Source: Bosea vaviloviae
GTDB taxonomy: Bacteria; Pseudomonadota; Alphaproteobacteria; Rhizobiales; Beijerinckiaceae
Reading direction: 5' to 3'
Assembly: GCF_001741865.1 (NCBI RefSeq)
Contig: NZ_CP017147.1
Span: forward strand, 2,657,001 to 2,721,000
DNA: 64,000 bases
The position numbers and the translations under genes were made by a program. The notes under the pieces were generated by a model. That model made no database searches and was not told the origin of the DNA. It worked only from the letters and a program-made list of their open reading frames with translations. Positions 38,979 through 48,787 of this stretch are shown piece by piece; position 1 is the first letter of the stretch; the number at the start of each line of letters is the position of its first letter.

Positions 38979-39190
38979 GGGGAACCCCTCTCCCGAATGG
39001 GAGAGGGGCAGGGGTGAGGGTGTGCCGCCGGGCGCTTAGGCGCCACGGCTCCGTTGCATATCTCTGCGCTCTCTGTGGTGAGGGCGGGCCCTCACCCCTA
39101 CCCCTCTCACTGAACCCGGGTATACCCGGGTTCAGCTCTTGGATGTCGAAGTCGGGTAGACCCGACTTCGATGCGGGAGAGGGGATCCCG
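38979..39190. repeat. Family A element with nested palindromes
   Basis: The left end is GGGGAACCCCTCTCCC. The right arm is opened between CCCCTCTC and GAGAGGGG by CTGAACCCGGG/TATA/CCCGGGTTCAG (39110-39135) and CGAAGTCGGGT/AG/ACCCGACTTCG (39147-39170). The second palindrome is identical to the one at 21940-21963. Confidence 0.88.
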
Positions 39191-39218
39191 CGCCCATTTT
39201 TGAAGCTGGTGCGCACCT

Positions 39219-40352
39219 TCAGCGATCCCTTGGATCGAGCGCGTCGCGCAGGCCGTCGCCGAGGAAGTTGAGCGCAAACAGCGTCGTCACCAGGAAGGCC
39301 GCGGGGAAGACCAGCATCCACCAGGCGCCCTGGATGGCGCGCGCGCCGTCCGAGATCAGCACGCCCCAGCTCGTCATCGGCTCCTGCACGCCAAGCCCCA
39401 GAAAGGACAGGAAGCTCTCCAGCAGGATGACCTTGGGCACAAGGAGCGTGACATAGACGATCACGGGGCCGAGCGTGTTGGGGATGATGTGGCGCCAGAT
39501 GATGCCACCTGTGGTGACGCCGAGCGCCTCGGCTGCCAGCACATATTCCTGCCGCTTGATCGAAAGCGTCTGGCCCCGGACGATCCGGGCCATGTCGAGC
39601 CATTCGATCGCCCCCACCGCCAGGAACATCAGGATGAAGTTCCGGCCGAAGAACACCACCAGCAGAATGACGAAGAAGATGAAGGGCAGGGCGTAGAGCA
39701 CATCGACCACACGCATCATCAGCATGTCGATGCGCCCGCCGAGATAGCCGGCGGTTGCGCCGTAGAGCACGCCGATGACGAGCGCGACGCCGGTCGCGAG
39801 CAATCCGATGGCCAGCGATACGCGTCCCGCGATCAGGGTGCGGGTCAGGAGGTCGCGGCCATTCGCATCGGTGCCGAAGAGGAAGTGCTGCCGCTTGAGC
39901 GGCACCTCGACGGCAAGCCTGCGGCCATCCTCTTCATTTGCCGTGATCCGGGGCGTGCCGAACTGGTCGGAGCGGTCGAAATAGACCAGCAGGCGCTGGT
40001 CGATCGGGCGTTGCGAGGTCAGCGTCAGGCGCAAAATCTCGCGCTCACCCTCGCCCGCGACCACGACATCGCCCGGTGTCGCGCGAATGCGGGCGGCGAT
40101 GCGCTGGACGGCAGCGGGGATCGCCTCGGCTTTCGGATAGCTCTCCAGGCTGGCGGGCACGCGGACATAGTCGGGATAGACCCGGTCGTAAGGGTGGCCG
40201 GTGAGCCAGGGGCCGGCGATGCAGGCCAGCGCCATCAGCCCCAGCACGATCAGGCTCGTGACCGCCGCGCGATTGCGTGTCAGGCGGTTGCGCGCATCCT
40301 GCCAGAGCGAGCGGCCAAGCGTTGGCAGAGGGCCGAGAGGCAGCTCGCTCAT
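39219..40352 (-). CDS. Oligopeptide ABC transporter permease, OppC/YejE type
   Basis: The 377-residue permease has a first membrane helix near residues 33-52, a large periplasmic insert (about 55-165) typical of YejE-like members, and further helices with the EAA-type loop AAEALGVTTGGIIWRHIIPN. It forms the channel with the OppB-like subunit 47 bp upstream. Confidence 0.9.
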   Translation of the reverse strand: MSELPLGPLPTLGRSLWQDARNRLTRNRAAVTSLIVLGLMALACIAGPWLTGHPYDRVYPDYVRVPASLESYPKAEAIPAAVQRIAARIRATPGDVVVAGEGEREILRLTLTSQRPIDQRLLVYFDRSDQFGTPRITANEEDGRRLAVEVPLKRQHFLFGTDANGRDLLTRTLIAGRVSLAIGLLATGVALVIGVLYGATAGYLGGRIDMLMMRVVDVLYALPFIFFVILLVVFFGRNFILMFLAVGAIEWLDMARIVRGQTLSIKRQEYVLAAEALGVTTGGIIWRHIIPNTLGPVIVYVTLLVPKVILLESFLSFLGLGVQEPMTSWGVLISDGARAIQGAWWMLVFPAAFLVTTLFALNFLGDGLRDALDPRDR

Positions 40353-40398
40353 CGGCGCATGCCCTGGAGCCGGTCCGGATCGGAAAAACGCGCCATGC

Positions 40399-41319
40399 TC
40401 AATCGAGCCTGACGCGGGGGTCGAGCAGGGCGTAGAGCAGATCGACCGCGAGGTTGAAGACGAGCACGAAGACGGCGATGACGACGACCGTGCCCATCAC
40501 CAGTGTGTAGTCGCGGTTGAGCGCGCCCTCGACGAAATAGCGGCCGATGCCGGGAATGCCGAAAATCGTCTCGACCACGACCGAGCCGGTGAGAAGGGCC
40601 GCCGCCGCCGGGCCGAGATAGGAGACGACCGGCAGGGCCGAGGCCCGCAGCGCATGCAGTGCGACCGTCGAACCGTCGAGCCCCTGGGCGCGCAAGGTGC
40701 GGATATGGTTGGCGCGCAGGGTCTCGATCATGGCCGCCCGCGTCATCCGCGCGATCACCGCGATCTGCGGCAGCGCGAGCGTGACGACCGGCAGGATGAT
40801 GTTGCGCAAGGCTCCGCCATTCCAGCCGCCGACCGGCAGCCAGGCGAGCGTCAGCCCGAAGACGATCTGCAACACCGGTGCGACGACGAAATTGGGGATG
40901 GTGATGCCGGCCGCAGCGAAGCCCATCACGGCATGGTCGGCATTGCCGTTCTGGCGGAAGGCGGCGAGCGCTCCCAGCGGCCCGCCGATCAGGAGGGCGA
41001 GCGCCAGCGCCGAGGCACCGAGCCGCATCGAGACCGGCAGGCCCTGCGCGAATAATTCGCCGATCGAGAAATCGCGGAAATAGAAGGACGGGCCGAAATC
41101 GCCGCGCAGCAGCGCGCCGAGATAGGTCAGGTATTGCTGAACGAGCGGCTGGTCGAGCTGATAGATGCGCCGCAGGTTCTCCATCACCTTGGCTTCCAGC
41201 GGCCGTTCGAGGTCGAACGGCCCGCCGGGCGCGACGCGCATCAGGAAGAACGACAGCGTCACCACGACGAAGAGCGTCGGGATCGCGGTCGCGAGGCGGC
41301 GCAGGATGAAGGGGAGCAT
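40399..41319 (-). CDS. Oligopeptide ABC transporter permease, OppB type
   Basis: The 306-residue permease starts MLPFILRRLATAIPTLFVV, the usual OppB opening, and has five to six membrane helices with the loop LRAQGLDGSTVALHALRASA. A 149-bp gap with a family C repeat separates it from the binding-protein gene. Confidence 0.9.
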   Translation of the reverse strand: MLPFILRRLATAIPTLFVVVTLSFFLMRVAPGGPFDLERPLEAKVMENLRRIYQLDQPLVQQYLTYLGALLRGDFGPSFYFRDFSIGELFAQGLPVSMRLGASALALALLIGGPLGALAAFRQNGNADHAVMGFAAAGITIPNFVVAPVLQIVFGLTLAWLPVGGWNGGALRNIILPVVTLALPQIAVIARMTRAAMIETLRANHIRTLRAQGLDGSTVALHALRASALPVVSYLGPAAAALLTGSVVVETIFGIPGIGRYFVEGALNRDYTLVMGTVVVIAVFVLVFNLAVDLLYALLDPRVRLD

Positions 41320-41343
41320 TCAGGTCCTTCATGAAACCCTCGG

Positions 41344-41442
41344 CGTCATCCCGGGCGACCGCAGGTCGACCCGGGATCCATCGAAGGGCGATGAACTCTA
41401 CGATGGATCCCGGATCTCCGCTTCGCTGCGTCCGGGATGACG
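41344..41442. repeat. Family C palindromic repeat
   Basis: CGTCATCCCGGG and TCCGGGATGACG are the ends; GATCCATCG and CGATGGATC pair inside. Similar copies are at 51913 and 63318, with a short form at 14160. Confidence 0.88.
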
Positions 41443-41468
41443 GCGTGGTTCCGGTGACAACGGCCGTT

Positions 41469-43082
41469 CTAGGGCTTCAGGCTCAGGAACCGCGTCGGGA
41501 TCGCTCCGCGCAGGTTCTGCTCGAAGCCGACCAGCTTGGGCGAGACCAGGTTCTTGCTCGAATAATACAGGATCGGGATCCAGGGCACGTCGGCGGCCAG
41601 GATCGCATCGGCCTCGCGCAGGATCGCGGCGCGCTTGACGAGGTCGATCTCGTCGGCGGCGGTCTTCATCAGCTTGTCGAAGGTCGGGTTGTCGTATTTG
41701 CCCGAATTGAAGCCGGTATTGTCGCTCTGGAACAGGAAGAGGAAGTTCTGCGGGTCGGAATAGTCGCCGATCCAGCCATAGCGGGCGACGTCGAAATCGC
41801 CGCCGTCGCGCAGGAAGGCGAAATGCGTCTTGCCGTCGGTGTTGATGAAGGAGGTCTCGACGCCGATCGCCTTCCACTGCTCGGCGACGGCGATCATGGT
41901 GCGGCGGTTGTTGTCGGTGGTGTTGTAGCGCAGCTGGACTTTCAGCGGCACTCCGGGGCCGAAGCCCGCGGCGGCGAGCAGCTTCTTCGCCTCGTCCTCG
42001 CGGTCGAGCGGCGAGGCGTTCTTGAAGTCGGCCTCGGCGCGCTCGCCATAGTTGCCGATATTGGGCGGGATCACGCCATAGGCCGGCAGCATCGTGCCGC
42101 CCCAGATCTCGTCGGCGATAAATTCGCGGTCGATCACCAATGACAGCGCCCGGCGCACGCGGACATCGTCGAAGGGCTTCTTGGCGCTGTTGATGATCAG
42201 GAAATAGGTGCCCAGATAGGGCGCGACCTTGACCTGGTCGCCGAGCTTCTCGCGCAGTTGCTTGATCTGGTCGGCCGGGATGTCGCTCGTCAGGTGCAGT
42301 TCGCCGGCCTGGAAGCGGCGCGCGGCAGCGGCCAGATCCGAGGAGGGGTAATAGATCACCGTGTCGATCTTGACGTTGGCGGCGTCGTGGAAGGCCTTGT
42401 TCTTGTCGAGCCGGATATGGGAGTTCGGCACGAACTCCTTCAGCACATAGGCGCCGTTCGAGACCCAGTTCTCCGGCTTGACGAAATCCTTGCCGAATTT
42501 CGCGACCGAGGCGGGGTGGACCGGCAGCCCGCTCTGATGCGTGAGCAATTCCAAGAGATAGGGCGTCGGGCGCTCCAGCCTGAGTTCGAGTGTGCGCTCG
42601 TCGATTGCCTTCACGCCGAGATCGTCGAGCCTGGCGTCGGCAGCGGCCTTGTTGATCTTTTCGGCATTGAGGAGCGGATAGAGGATATTGGCGTATTTCG
42701 CCCCGGTTTCGGGGTTCACTATCCGCCGCAGCGAGAACACGAAATCAGACGCGGTGACCGGGTCGCCATTCGACCATTTCGCGGTGCTGCGCAGCTTGAA
42801 GAGATAGGTCTTGCCGTCCGGCGACATCGTCCAGCTCTCGGCGACGCCGGGCACGACCTCGCCCTTCATATTGTGGATGACGAGCCCCTCGGAGAGGTCC
42901 CGCAGCAGATGCGCCTCAGTGACCGTCGAGGTCTTGTGGGCGTCGAGCGTCTCGGGGTCGCCGTCATTGCCGCGGTGGAAGACCACCTGAGCGGCGGCCG
43001 TCGCCGCGCCGGAGATGGCAAAGCCTGCGGCAAGAGCTGCGGCAAGCAGGAAGGGCACGGCGCGGCGCGTGACGTGGAACAT
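41469..43082 (-). CDS. Oligopeptide ABC transporter substrate-binding protein, OppA type
   Basis: The 537-residue protein has a signal peptide (about 34 residues ending ATAAAQ) and a family 5 solute-binding fold. VVFHRGNDGDPETLDAHKTS and WSNGDPVTASDFVFSLRRIV are typical of OppA/MppA rather than nickel or dipeptide binders. GGGGAGG lies five bases before ATG 43082. It heads the oppABC(DF) cluster. Confidence 0.9.
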   Translation of the reverse strand: MFHVTRRAVPFLLAAALAAGFAISGAATAAAQVVFHRGNDGDPETLDAHKTSTVTEAHLLRDLSEGLVIHNMKGEVVPGVAESWTMSPDGKTYLFKLRSTAKWSNGDPVTASDFVFSLRRIVNPETGAKYANILYPLLNAEKINKAAADARLDDLGVKAIDERTLELRLERPTPYLLELLTHQSGLPVHPASVAKFGKDFVKPENWVSNGAYVLKEFVPNSHIRLDKNKAFHDAANVKIDTVIYYPSSDLAAAARRFQAGELHLTSDIPADQIKQLREKLGDQVKVAPYLGTYFLIINSAKKPFDDVRVRRALSLVIDREFIADEIWGGTMLPAYGVIPPNIGNYGERAEADFKNASPLDREDEAKKLLAAAGFGPGVPLKVQLRYNTTDNNRRTMIAVAEQWKAIGVETSFINTDGKTHFAFLRDGGDFDVARYGWIGDYSDPQNFLFLFQSDNTGFNSGKYDNPTFDKLMKTAADEIDLVKRAAILREADAILAADVPWIPILYYSSKNLVSPKLVGFEQNLRGAIPTRFLSLKP

Positions 43083-43239
43083 GGAAGCCTCCCCTGGCGG
43101 CGGCCGACTCTGCGGCGCACAGACATCGTCAGGGAAGTAGAGCCCGGCTTTCAGCGCCTGCCAAGGCGGAAAAACAGGCCTTGGGGACAGACGGTTTGAA
43201 TGGCAACCACTGCCGTCATTCCGGGGCTACGCCCTCGGG

Positions 43240-43367
43240 TCCGACCTTTGGTCGGCCCAAGGATAAACTCCGCGAAGACCCGTCATTGCGGGGAGCGTGA
43301 GCGACGAAGCAATCCAGGAGGTCTCGCTCGACGGCCCCTGGATTGCTTCGCTGCGCTCGCAATGACG
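43240..43367. repeat. Family B repeat with a leading hairpin module
   Basis: CCGACCTTTGGTCGG then CCCAAGGATAAACTCCGCG precede a family B palindrome at 43281-43367. The same arrangement is at 60770-60898, and related hairpin modules sit inside the B copies at 32371 and 52052. Confidence 0.8.
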
Positions 43368-43370
43368 CGT

Positions 43371-45674
43371 TTAGCCAGCCACGGCGATTGCCGCCCGCTC
43401 CTGCGCCTCGACCACCGCCAGCGCCGTCATGTTGACGACGCCGCGCGCCGTCACCGAGCCGGTGAGGATATGGGCGGGCTTGGCCGCGCCGATCAGGATT
43501 GGCCCGACGGGCAGCGCATCCGCCAGCACCTTGGCGAATTGATAGGCGATGTTGGCGGCGTCGAGATTGGGGAAGATCAGGACGTTGGCAACGCCCTTCA
43601 GGCGCGATGAGGGCAGCACGCGCTCGCGCACCATGGCGACGAGTGCGGTGTCGGCCTCCATCTCGCCATCGCATTCCAGCTCCGGCGCACGCTCGCGGAT
43701 CAGGCCGAGCGCCTTGCGCATCTTGAGCGAGGAGGGCGTGTCGGCTGCGCCGAAATCCGAATGCGAGAGCAAGGCGATCTTGGGCTCGATGCCGAAGCGC
43801 GCGACATGGCTCGCCGCGAGCACCGTCATGTCGGCGATCTCCTCGGCGGTCGGGTCGGCCTTCACATGGGTGTCGGCCAGGAAGAAGGCGCCTTTGTTGG
43901 TGATGATCAGGGTCATCGCCGAGATGTCGCAGACGCCGGGCTGCAGGCCGATGATGTCCTTGATGTGCCGCAGCCGCGAGAGATAGCGGCCCTCCAGCCC
44001 GGCGATCATGGCGTCGGCCTCGCCGCGCGCCACGGCGAGCGCCGCGATGACGGTGTTGTTGGTGCGCACCAGCGAGCGGGCGGCATCGGGCGTGATGCCG
44101 CGTCGGCCGGCGATGTCGAGATAGGTCTGGACGTAGTCGCGATAGCGCGGATCGTCCTCCGGGTTGATCAGTTCGAAATCCCGGCCGGGCTTGATCGACA
44201 GGCCGAAGCGCTCGATGCGCGTCTCGATCACGCTCGGGCGGCCGATCAGGATCGGGATCGCCAGCCCTTCCTCCAGCGCGACCTGGGCGGCGCGCAGCAC
44301 GCGCTCATCCTCGCCCTCGGCATAGATCACGCGCTTGGGGTCGGCCTTCGCCAGGGCGAAGAGCGGTTTCATGATGAAGCCCGAGCGGAAGACGAAGCGC
44401 GACAGGTCCTCGCGATAGGCCTCGACGTCCTCGAGCGGCTTGCGCGCGACGCCGGTCGCCATCGCGGCCTCGGCGACGGCGGGCGCGATGCGCAGGATCA
44501 GACGCGGATCGAAGGGGTTGGGGATCAGCGAGGTCGCCCCGAAGGTCGAGGCCTCGCCGCCATAGGCGCGCGCCGCGATGTCCGACGTCGCCTCGCGGGC
44601 AAGCGCGGCGATGGCGCGCACGGCTGCGAGCTTCATCGCCTCGTTGATCGTCGTCGCCTGCACGTCGAGTGCGCCGCGGAAGATATAGGGGAAGCACAGG
44701 ACGTTGTTGACCTGGTTCGGGTAGTCCGAGCGCCCGGTGCAGATCATAGCGTCGGGGCGCACGGCCAAGGCGTCTTCCGGCGTGATCTCGGGGTTGGGGT
44801 TGGCGAGCGCCAGGATCAAGGGCTTGGCGGCCATCTGCTTGGCCATCTCGGGCTTGAGCACGCCCGCTGCGGAGAGGCCGAGGAAGATGTCGGCGCCACC
44901 GATGACCTCGGCCAGCGTGCGGGCGTCGGTCTCCTGCGCATAGACTTCCTTCCAGCGGTCCATCAGCGTGTTGCGGCCCTTATGGACCACGCCTTCGAGG
45001 TCGGTGACCCAGATATTCTTGCGCTGGGCCCCGAGCTCGACCAGCAGGTTGAGGCAAGCGAGCGCGGCGGCGCCCGCGCCGGAGACGACGATCTTGACCT
45101 CGCCGATATGTTTGCCGGCGAGATCGAGCCCGTTCAGGACCGCGGCGCTGACGATGATCGCCGTGCCGTGCTGGTCGTCATGGAAGACCGGGATCTGCAT
45201 CCGGGCCTTGAGCTGTTCCTCGATCTCGAAGCATTCCGGACCCTTGATGTCCTCGAGATTGATGCCGCCGAAGGTCGGCTCCAGCGCCGCGACGACCTCG
45301 ACGAATTTCTCGATGTTCTTCTGCTCGACCTCGATGTCGAAGCAGTCGATGCCGGCGAATTTCTTGAACAGGACCGCCTTGCCCTCCATCACCGGCTTGG
45401 AGGCCAGGGGGCCGATGTCGCCGAGGCCGAGCACGGCGGTGCCGTTGGTGATGACGGCGACGAGGTTCTGGCGCGAGGTCAGTTCGGCGGCCTGGCTGGG
45501 ATCGTCGACGATCGCCTCGCAGGCGGCGGCAACGCCGGGCGAATAGGCCAGCGCCAGATCGCGCTGGTTGCCGAGCGGCTTGGTCGCCTGGATTTCGATC
45601 TTACCGGGGCGTGGGCTGCGATGGTAGACGAGCGCGCCCGAGCGCATATCCGCCGACAAGGTACTCTTGGCCAT
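43371..45674 (-). CDS. maeB: NADP-dependent malic enzyme with phosphotransacetylase-like domain
   Basis: The 767-residue protein joins a malic enzyme half ([31 protein letters not shown]) to a C-terminal phosphate acetyltransferase-like half from about residue 430 ([20 protein letters not shown]). This is the MaeB layout; it makes pyruvate and NADPH from malate, and the second half usually regulates. ATG 45674 is preferred over an in-frame GTG six bases upstream because AAGGAAG lies seven bases before it. Confidence 0.94.
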   Translation of the reverse strand: MAKSTLSADMRSGALVYHRSPRPGKIEIQATKPLGNQRDLALAYSPGVAAACEAIVDDPSQAAELTSRQNLVAVITNGTAVLGLGDIGPLASKPVMEGKAVLFKKFAGIDCFDIEVEQKNIEKFVEVVAALEPTFGGINLEDIKGPECFEIEEQLKARMQIPVFHDDQHGTAIIVSAAVLNGLDLAGKHIGEVKIVVSGAGAAALACLNLLVELGAQRKNIWVTDLEGVVHKGRNTLMDRWKEVYAQETDARTLAEVIGGADIFLGLSAAGVLKPEMAKQMAAKPLILALANPNPEITPEDALAVRPDAMICTGRSDYPNQVNNVLCFPYIFRGALDVQATTINEAMKLAAVRAIAALAREATSDIAARAYGGEASTFGATSLIPNPFDPRLILRIAPAVAEAAMATGVARKPLEDVEAYREDLSRFVFRSGFIMKPLFALAKADPKRVIYAEGEDERVLRAAQVALEEGLAIPILIGRPSVIETRIERFGLSIKPGRDFELINPEDDPRYRDYVQTYLDIAGRRGITPDAARSLVRTNNTVIAALAVARGEADAMIAGLEGRYLSRLRHIKDIIGLQPGVCDISAMTLIITNKGAFFLADTHVKADPTAEEIADMTVLAASHVARFGIEPKIALLSHSDFGAADTPSSLKMRKALGLIRERAPELECDGEMEADTALVAMVRERVLPSSRLKGVANVLIFPNLDAANIAYQFAKVLADALPVGPILIGAAKPAHILTGSVTARGVVNMTALAVVEAQERAAIAVAG

Positions 45675-45680
45675 CCCCAC

Positions 45681-46021
45681 GCTTCCTTCATATCGCCGTC
45701 AACCCGAGCAAACGGGGTCGCGCGGAAAAGGGGCGGCGTCAAGCGCGGGCAGGAGATGAAGGGCTCGCACTGAGGCGAATTCTTCAAAATCGGGACTGGG
45801 CCCAGCTGCGAGCCCAGTTGCGGGCCCAGTTGCCGAATGCAGCGTAGGAGCCCGCCGCCAGCCCAGCATGAATGGCTGCTTAACAAGGCCACCATCGCGA
45901 AAAAATAATGCTCTTGGAGGGCCATGGCAGCGCTGACCTATCGTTCCCACATGCCCGGCGCTCGGTCATTGGCCGGCTGCTCTTGGGGGCTGTTCTTGCC
46001 GGCTATTCCTGGGAGGGGATG
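45681..46021. other. Gene-free divergent region with a 12-bp triple repeat
   Basis: The gap of about 340 bp lies between divergent maeB and the MoxR-like gene. An open frame of 38 codons upstream of the MoxR start shows no family feature. GCCCAGCTGCGA, GCCCAGTTGCGG and GCCCAGTTGCCG stand in tandem at 45800-45835. An AT-rich patch near 45893-45908 could hold the promoter. Confidence 0.5.
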
Positions 46022-47056
46022 ATGGATGCGATGCGATCGGCGTTCGACGAAGTCGTCACGCTGCGTCAGGCCAAGCAACTGATCCAGTGCATGGCTCATG
46101 AGCAGAGTTTTCTGCTGCTCTCGGCTCCAGGGTTGGGCAAATCCGAGCTGGTCTATGAGGCGGCGCGCGAGGCCGGCCTGCCCTGCCGCTCGCTGCTCGG
46201 CACGCAGATCGCTCCCGAGGATGTGAGCGGCATTCCGCGCATCGTCGGCGAGCGCTCGGTCTTCTGCCCGCCGCGCGTCCTGCTGCCGGAAAAGCCCGAA
46301 CCGTTCTGCCTGTTCCTCGATGAATTGCCGGCCTGCTCGCCCGATGTCCAGAAGGCGTTCTATTCGCTCCTGCTCGAGCGCCGGCTCGGCGAGCACGCCT
46401 TGCCGAAGGGCACTTGGGTGGTCGCGGCGGGCAACCGCCTGCAGGACCGCGCTCTGGTGCGGGCGATGAGCTCGGCCCTGGTCAACCGCGTCACCATCCT
46501 GCAATTGCGGGTCGATGTCGCGGAATGGCTCGCCTGGGCGCAGCGCGCCGGCGTGCGAGCCGAGATCCGCAGCTTCATCACGACTATACCCGACGCCCTG
46601 ATGCGCCCGGTGCCGGCCGAGCCGATGCCGTTTTCGACGCCGCGCGCCTGGGCGCTGCTGTCGCGCGCGCTCGACATGGCCCAGAAGGCCGGTCTGCTCA
46701 GCAACGAGACGCGCCGGGCGCTGGCCTTCGGGCGGCTCTCGCCGGAGGATGCGGTGGTGTTCTGCGCGCTGGCGGAGGATTCGATCGGCGCCGTGCGGCC
46801 GCTGGAGGAGTATTTGCGCAAGCCGGAGCTTCTGCCCAAGGGCGATTCCGCGCGCTGGTTCATCCTCGACTGCATCCGTCAGTTCGTCCGCGACGGCCGG
46901 GCTGAAGGCATCAGGCCGTACTTCATCAACCGCTTTCTGCGCGCCCTGTCCTGCGAACATCAACTCCTGGTGCTCAACGACATGGTCGAGACATGGGGGG
47001 CGCTTGGGGCCGATCGCGCCATGCACGATCTCCTGCGCAAGGTCGCGGCGACATGA
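46022..47056 (+). CDS. MoxR-type AAA+ ATPase
   Basis: The 344-residue ATPase has Walker A SAPGLGKSE (K40), Walker B LFLDELPA (D100, E101), and sensor-type VVAAGNRLQD. Such ATPases act with VWA-domain partners to remodel or load targets. ATG 46022 is the best spaced of three close ATG codons after GGGAGGGG (46011-46018). Its stop overlaps the next start by four bases, so the ATPase and the metallopeptidase/VWA protein should be made together. Confidence 0.88.
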   Translation: MDAMRSAFDEVVTLRQAKQLIQCMAHEQSFLLLSAPGLGKSELVYEAAREAGLPCRSLLGTQIAPEDVSGIPRIVGERSVFCPPRVLLPEKPEPFCLFLDELPACSPDVQKAFYSLLLERRLGEHALPKGTWVVAAGNRLQDRALVRAMSSALVNRVTILQLRVDVAEWLAWAQRAGVRAEIRSFITTIPDALMRPVPAEPMPFSTPRAWALLSRALDMAQKAGLLSNETRRALAFGRLSPEDAVVFCALAEDSIGAVRPLEEYLRKPELLPKGDSARWFILDCIRQFVRDGRAEGIRPYFINRFLRALSCEHQLLVLNDMVETWGALGADRAMHDLLRKVAAT

Positions 47057-48312
47057 ACGGCGTTCCGGAGCGGTCTCCTGAGGACCGCGCCACCCGGGCG
47101 CGGATCGCTGGGGGCTTGCGGCTGGTGACGGCCCCGTTCCCGCATCTCTGTGGCCTCGCGGCGGCGGTGCGCGTCGAGATCGATGCGCGCGTGCCGACCA
47201 TGGGCGTCTTCGCCTCCGGCCGGATGCTGGTGAACCCGTCCTTCACCGCAAGGCTGTCGGCGGATGACCTCGTTTTCGTGCTCGCCCACGAGCTTCTGCA
47301 TCTGGCGCTGCGCACCCATGACCGGGCGCGCGGCAGCGCCGCGCTCGAGTTCAACTACGCCCATGACTACATCATCAACGACATGCTGCGGCATGCGTTG
47401 GGCACGACGACGATCCCGGCGGGCGGGCTCGACATGCCCGGCGCGCGCGCGAAATCTGCCGAGGAGATCGTCCTCGACATGCGCCGCAGCAGCCATTTCA
47501 TGTCCTCCCGCACGCAGGTCTGGGAGGGGCAGATCGCGACCGTCGAGCAGGTGCTCGGGGCGGCGCGGCAGGCGCCCGACGGCACGATGGGCGATGCGCT
47601 CGACGCCAGGCGCGAGCGCGAGCTTTTCCCCGAGGATACGGCCGACCAGGCCGAGCGCGGCCAGGCGATCCGCGATCTCGCGATGCGCGGGATGGTGCTT
47701 GCCAAGGCGATGGGCGCGATGCGCGGACGCGGCGACGGGCCCGGCGGCACGCAGCAGAACGTCCAGGCGCGGCGCGGCCTCTACCGCACGCCCTGGCATG
47801 TCGCGCTCCAGACCTGGCTCGAAGGTGCAGCACCGGGCGAGCGCACCTTCACCCGCGCCTCGCGGCGCGGCAACGACCGCACCGATGTCGTGATGCCGGG
47901 CCGCAAGCGCTATTCCTGGATGCTCAACGTCATCCTCGACACCAGCGCCTCGATGGGGGACGAGATCCCGCTCGTGCTCGGCGCCATCGCCGATTTCTGT
48001 GATGTGGCGGGCGTCGACGAGATCCGCGTCGTCCAGTGCGACACGGTCGTGACCTCCGACGACATCCTCTCACCGAGCGGGCTCGCGGCTTACGAGATCA
48101 GCGGTTATGGCGGCAGCGACCTGACGCCTGCACTCGCCGCTTTGGCCGAGGACGGGCGCGTGACCGCCGCGGTCGTGATCACCGATGGCGACATCTCCTA
48201 CCCGACCGAGCCCGTTCCCTATGCGGTGCTCTGGGTGCTGCCGAAACCGTCTTCGACCTTCCAGCCGCCCTATGGGCGGGTCATCACCCTGCAGCCGGGA
48301 GACGCGTCATGA
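47053..48312 (+). CDS. Putative metallopeptidase with C-terminal VWA-like domain (DUF2201/COG3864 type)
   Basis: The 419-residue protein has an N-terminal domain with the zinc motif LAHELLHLALRTHDRA (H79-E80-x-x-H83). A middle linker is rich in charged residues, and the C-terminal VWA-like domain has VILDTSASMGDE (D296) and the acidic GGSDLTPAL. There is no signal peptide, so it is cytoplasmic. It should be switched by the coupled MoxR ATPase. The target of the peptidase is unknown. Confidence 0.85.
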   Translation: MNGVPERSPEDRATRARIAGGLRLVTAPFPHLCGLAAAVRVEIDARVPTMGVFASGRMLVNPSFTARLSADDLVFVLAHELLHLALRTHDRARGSAALEFNYAHDYIINDMLRHALGTTTIPAGGLDMPGARAKSAEEIVLDMRRSSHFMSSRTQVWEGQIATVEQVLGAARQAPDGTMGDALDARRERELFPEDTADQAERGQAIRDLAMRGMVLAKAMGAMRGRGDGPGGTQQNVQARRGLYRTPWHVALQTWLEGAAPGERTFTRASRRGNDRTDVVMPGRKRYSWMLNVILDTSASMGDEIPLVLGAIADFCDVAGVDEIRVVQCDTVVTSDDILSPSGLAAYEISGYGGSDLTPALAALAEDGRVTAAVVITDGDISYPTEPVPYAVLWVLPKPSSTFQPPYGRVITLQPGDAS

Positions 48313-48342
48313 CAGGAGACTTGCCATGAAAGGAGACTTGCC
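48309..48342 (+). repeat. 17-bp tandem duplication forming serial ATGA couplings
   Basis: ATGACAGGAGACTTGCC (48309-48325) and ATGAAAGGAGACTTGCC (48326-48342) differ at one base. Each contains a ribosome site and encodes a six-codon frame whose stop overlaps the next ATG. The VWA gene stop overlaps the first ATG, and the second mini-frame stop overlaps the LCCL gene start. Confidence 0.92.
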
Positions 48343-48729
48343 ATGAAAGTCGTCCAGGACCTGATCGCCTATTTCGACCGACGCGGAAAGCTGTCGCGCC
48401 GGCAGCTCAAAAAGCTGCTCGACCAGAACTCCGTCGCCTCCGAGGCGCCGCCGAACATGCACGGCCTCTGCGAAAAAATCGGAGCGGTCTATTATTTCCG
48501 CATTACGGGCGTGATCGAGGGCCAACTCTGGGGCACGGACATCTATAGCGGCGATTCGGCGCTTGGAGCTGCAGCCGTGCATGTGGGGCTGCTGAAGCCC
48601 GGCAAGACCGGAATCTTCCGGGTGACGGTGGTGACGCCGCCGGAAAAGTTTCCGGGCACCGAACGCAACGGCGTGACCAGCACGGAATATGGCAGCTACC
48701 AATATGCTTGGCAGCTCGCTGCCGTCTGA
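48343..48729 (+). CDS. LCCL-domain protein
   Basis: The 128-residue protein has an N-terminal helical part (VQDLIAYFDRRGKLSRRQLK) and then an LCCL fold: YYFRITG, LWGTDIYSGDSALGAAAVHV, LLKPGKTG and FPGTERNGVTSTEYG. LCCL domains are best known from extracellular animal proteins (cochlin, Limulus factor C) and bind lipids or polysaccharides. Here there is no signal peptide. AGGAGA is seven bases before the start. Coupling to the MoxR/VWA pair suggests a substrate or adaptor. Confidence 0.8.
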   Translation: MKVVQDLIAYFDRRGKLSRRQLKKLLDQNSVASEAPPNMHGLCEKIGAVYYFRITGVIEGQLWGTDIYSGDSALGAAAVHVGLLKPGKTGIFRVTVVTPPEKFPGTERNGVTSTEYGSYQYAWQLAAV

Positions 48730-48787
48730 CGCGTGCCCGCACGAGACAGCGCTGACACGAACCCGATCACGGACTTTCCAGACAGAG

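Noticed and set aside
45908..46021. Extended N-terminus of the MoxR-like ATPase
   Set aside because: The 38 extra residues have no family match, and GGGAGGGG sits right before the shorter start.
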